10,977 bases of DNA from Glomus cerebriforme (taxonomy: Eukaryota; Glomeromycota; Glomeromycetes; Glomerales; Glomeraceae): positions 113,826 through 124,802 of the forward strand of contig QKYT01000332.1 of NCBI GenBank assembly GCA_003550305.1, read 5' to 3'. Every line of letters begins with the position of its first letter. Position 1 is the first letter of the stretch. Below, in pieces: positions 9,101-10,977 of the stretch. The notes below the pieces were generated by a model. The model was not told where the DNA came from. It ran no database searches and saw only the letters and a list, made by a program, of their open reading frames with translations. Made by a program: the position numbers and the translations under genes.

Positions 9101-9534
9101 AATTAATATTTTCTCTTCCTCTTAAATTATATGGTTTGTTATTTGTAATTGATTCATTTTAGATAATATACAAATAAATTATAAATTAGTATTTCAGAGC
9201 TGTATAATAGCAGAATACTATTGGTACTATTTTCAGATATCCCTAAAAGGAAAAACTTTTTTACCTTATTAGCATTCTTTATTTCTTTTCTTGTTCATTA
9301 ATTCTGAATTTTTTGCTTCATTCCTTTCTAAAAAATTTAACTGAGACTTATGAACTATCTTTGAAGTATTATTTAAATGTTTATTTTCTGTTTGCAAAAA
9401 ATTTACAATATCTTCAGCCTGAAAATTTATTAAAATTTATTATTTATTTCAAATATATGATCCTGAGAGTTTAACCACATTGTTACATCTAATCGTTTTC
9501 TTGATTCCTTTATCTTAACTTTTATTCTTTATAT
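6200..9534 (-). pseudogene. Large hypermutated gene relic on the minus strand, unknown family
   Basis: Reading leftward, exons are suggested at 9534-9487 (KVKIKESRKRLD), 9418-9265 (AEDIVNFLQTENKHLNNTSK, HKSQLNFLERNEAK) and from 9199 down. GT-AG introns lie at 9486-9419 and 9264-9200, and all phases agree. From 9199 the same frame (codon low base a multiple of 3) reads to about 6725 with no frameshift, over 800 codons, interrupted only by TAA/TAG and fewer TGA. Recognisable blocks include YNLRGRENINYNEE, KKENEDKNKDEDDVIII, NELVKIAKTEGLFVESNVY, GSHSNTIINIFGSSLLNEI, TKKPHYKAIRLLLIELSN, NKTLDENLDSVILKGLEML, GIFMEDCINFMIDKDI, ISFQYIGKQNNIKCFLTYEF, NLYYDLHWLSFSFSISKRN, QSEFTVSKENVQT and ASLINEAWSH. 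Near 6725-6760 the frame shifts by one and continues KCNPLSEKKTSKINPIVKSF, NWSECPTFLSFKELP, RTFEKFMQDVN and a coiled-coil-like EYNEQISVNKKL...NEIKNLKLQI. It converges with the zinc-ribbon relic. A two-gene interpretation, split near the TAATGA at 8496-8501, is possible. I do not recognise the family. Confidence 0.6.
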
Positions 9535-10100
9535 CTGAATTAAATAATTAATTAAGTTTATAATATTAAAGATAATAATAATTTAGTTTATTAAGTATCA
9601 GTTCACTATTTAATTGGTAAAAAGGTATAGTATTTTCAAGATAAAGATATTTTATTAATTTAATTAAAGTTACAAGAATTGAAGATAACTTAAGAAAATT
9701 CAAAAGATATTTATACAAAAATAAAATATAATAAAAAGATAATAACTATAATAAATATAACTAATATATTAAATATAATAAAAAAAAATAAATAAAGTAA
9801 ATATATTAACTATCCTAACTATTTTAATTATCACTAATATCACTACTATTACAAAGATCTATGATTATAGAAATGATCATAGAATGATACAGTATGGCAC
9901 ATTAATTAGACGTAGTAGATTTTTATATTAATAACGTGTTATTGTGCCTATTTTTTATTTTTTATCTAATGTATTGAGTTTTTAGTTTAAATTTTGGTCT
10001 TTTCAGAAATTTTTAACTTTTTTTGATACTTTCTCATTTTTGATTTAGAAAAAAAAATATAATTATAAGATCTATATTTTATAAACCAACTGGTATATCC
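9535..10100. other. AT-rich intergenic stretch, possible upstream region of the minus-strand relic
   Basis: No convincing gene. Between 9604 and 9720 the minus strand is open for about 55 codons (for example ENTIPFYQLNSE), which could be another decayed upstream exon but is mostly Leu, Ile, Tyr and Lys. From 9720 to 9800 it is nearly pure A/T simple sequence. Two CpGs (9911, 9935) reappear here after the CpG-poor block. Confidence 0.4.
9896..9948. repeat. Short inverted repeat with internal palindrome
   Basis: Arm GGCACATTAA (9896-9905) pairs with TTATTGTGCC (9939-9948), 9 of 10 matching, with a 33-base loop. The right arm overlaps a near-palindrome AATAACGTGTTATT (9930-9943). It lies upstream of the minus-strand relic and could be a protein-binding site or a mini-element remnant. 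Confidence 0.5.
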
Positions 10101-10101
10101 A

Positions 10102-10240
10102 TTAGTAAAGCCACAACCTTTCATATATCAACTGCAGCTAGCATACTAGCTAATGAAGTACTATTGTATTTATTAATAAAGTCATAACCATTCATATATT
10201 AGTCATAGCCAGCATACTAGTTAATAATGCAATACAACAT
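10102..10240. repeat. Imperfect tandem direct repeat, period 71 bp
   Basis: TTAGTAAAGCCACAACC (10102-10118) begins a unit that repeats at 10173 as TTAATAAAGTCATAACC; both contain CATATAT and AGCATACTAG. Over the first 59 positions 44 match, and 13 of the 15 differences are transitions, with the second copy more often A or T. Neither copy is convincingly coding, although the minus strand reads through in part (ASMLAAVDI). It is probably part of a decayed repetitive element. Confidence 0.65.
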
Positions 10241-10668
10241 TCACATGCTGAAATCTCATAAGAAATGGATGTTTATACTGTTAACCATATGATCTAATAA
10301 ATTGTTCATAAAAAAACTGACTTACTTTAGTATTTTTTAAAGCTTTTGTGACAGTTTTGTATTATTCATCCATTTCATTGTTTAATTGTGATGAATTTTA
10401 AAATATACTGGCTTTAACTCTTATCCTTCTTAAGCAAATCTTTTTTTATTTCAAGTATTTTAAAAAGAAAAACTGCAATAGTTCTGAAATAGTTCTCCAA
10501 TACTCTACAAATTTTAATAAGTATTATGAAAATATGAATTCTTTAGATAAGAAATAAGTACAATCTAGATTTATTTGGTTTGTTTAACTTTTTGCTAATG
10601 ATTTTATTTAACTTCATTTTAACAAAAATAATGTAAAGTTAAAAGAAAAGATTAATATATTTATTATA
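10241..10668. other. AT-rich stretch with no gene seen
   Basis: About 430 bases of AT-rich DNA with scattered poly-T and poly-A runs, no CpG and no reading frame I can support on either strand. Confidence 0.5.
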
Positions 10669-10977
10669 TACAGTAGCTCACAAAAGTAATACATCACCTG
10701 AAAAAAAAAATAAAAATTATGATATCACATGATCTAAAACTCATTGGCACCTGAAATAAAAAAAAATCTAAAAATAGAATACTGGAGTTACCTAAATGTA
10801 TAAATTTATTTTAAATTGATTAGTTACTTTTTGAATTATATGAAATTAAGTTACAAACTACTGATGCGTTTCTTTTGACTGTTTAAAAATTTTAAAAAAA
10901 ATTAAAATTTTTATAAGAATTAGCAATATGATTTATGACAAATTAAGTAACAAACCAAGCATTTTATAGCTTAAATT
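10669..10977. mobile_element. Possible left end of a Tc1/mariner-like element, partial
   Basis: CAGTAGCTCACAAAAGTAAT starts at 10671 and is preceded by TA (10669-10670). A TA target next to a CAGT...CACAAAAGTAAT start is typical of Tc1/mariner terminal inverted repeats in fungi and other eukaryotes, from general knowledge of the family. The following 290 bases are non-coding, with a fold-back A/T stretch near 10885-10912 (AAAAATTTTAAA...TTAAAATTTTT), and any transposase would lie beyond the window. The other end is not seen, so this rests on one terminus only. Confidence 0.42.

Noticed and set aside
3861..9490. Mitochondrial or plastid DNA as the reason for high AT content
   Set aside because: GT-AG introns, nuclear-type gene families and nuclear mobile-element ends flank the block, and no organellar gene or tRNA is seen.
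1..10977. CRISPR arrays, bacterial operons, rRNA or tRNA genes
   Set aside because: No regularly spaced repeats with unique spacers, no ribosome-binding sites before ORFs, and no cloverleaf or rRNA core sequence was noticed on either strand.

Overview
The window looks like nuclear DNA of an arbuscular mycorrhizal fungus (Glomeromycotina, Rhizophagus-like). It is very AT-rich, genes carry short GT-AG introns of about 40-90 bp, and several decayed genes resemble hypothetical protein families I associate with Rhizophagus and its relatives. That assignment rests on remembered family patterns, not on a search. I see no RNA genes, CRISPR array or bacterial operon structure.

Layout: 1-151 holds the start of a minus-strand gene with an acidic N-terminus, followed by a repeat-rich end sequence (about 201-303) that resembles a PIF/Harbinger element end. 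From 304 to 1180 there are small coding scraps (439-531 minus, 731-877 plus), short repeats and the upstream region of the next gene. A multi-exon plus-strand gene relic occupies 1379-3848. It keeps eight well-formed introns but carries 15 in-frame stops and one frameshift. From about 3.9 to 9.5 kb the DNA looks empty to an ordinary gene finder, but it is not: a plus-strand relic of a tandem zinc-ribbon protein with a nuclease-like C-terminus lies at about 5150-6159, and a very large minus-strand relic runs from about 9534 down to about 6200. The two converge. The right end (9.5-10.98 kb) has small inverted and tandem repeats and what may be the terminal inverted repeat of a Tc1/mariner-like element at 10671.

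The unifying theme is C:G to T:A decay. In every relic the reading frame is kept over hundreds of codons, while Gln codons appear as TAA/TAG, Trp as TGA/TAG, and in the zinc-ribbon relic Pro, Gly, Glu and Cys positions appear as Ser/Leu, Lys/Arg, Lys and Tyr. CpG is almost absent from 4087 to 9493. This resembles repeat-induced point mutation or deamination of methylated cytosine, acting on a cluster of multicopy accessory genes and mobile elements. The genes are probably not working together in any pathway; they form a silenced, decaying repeat-rich block.
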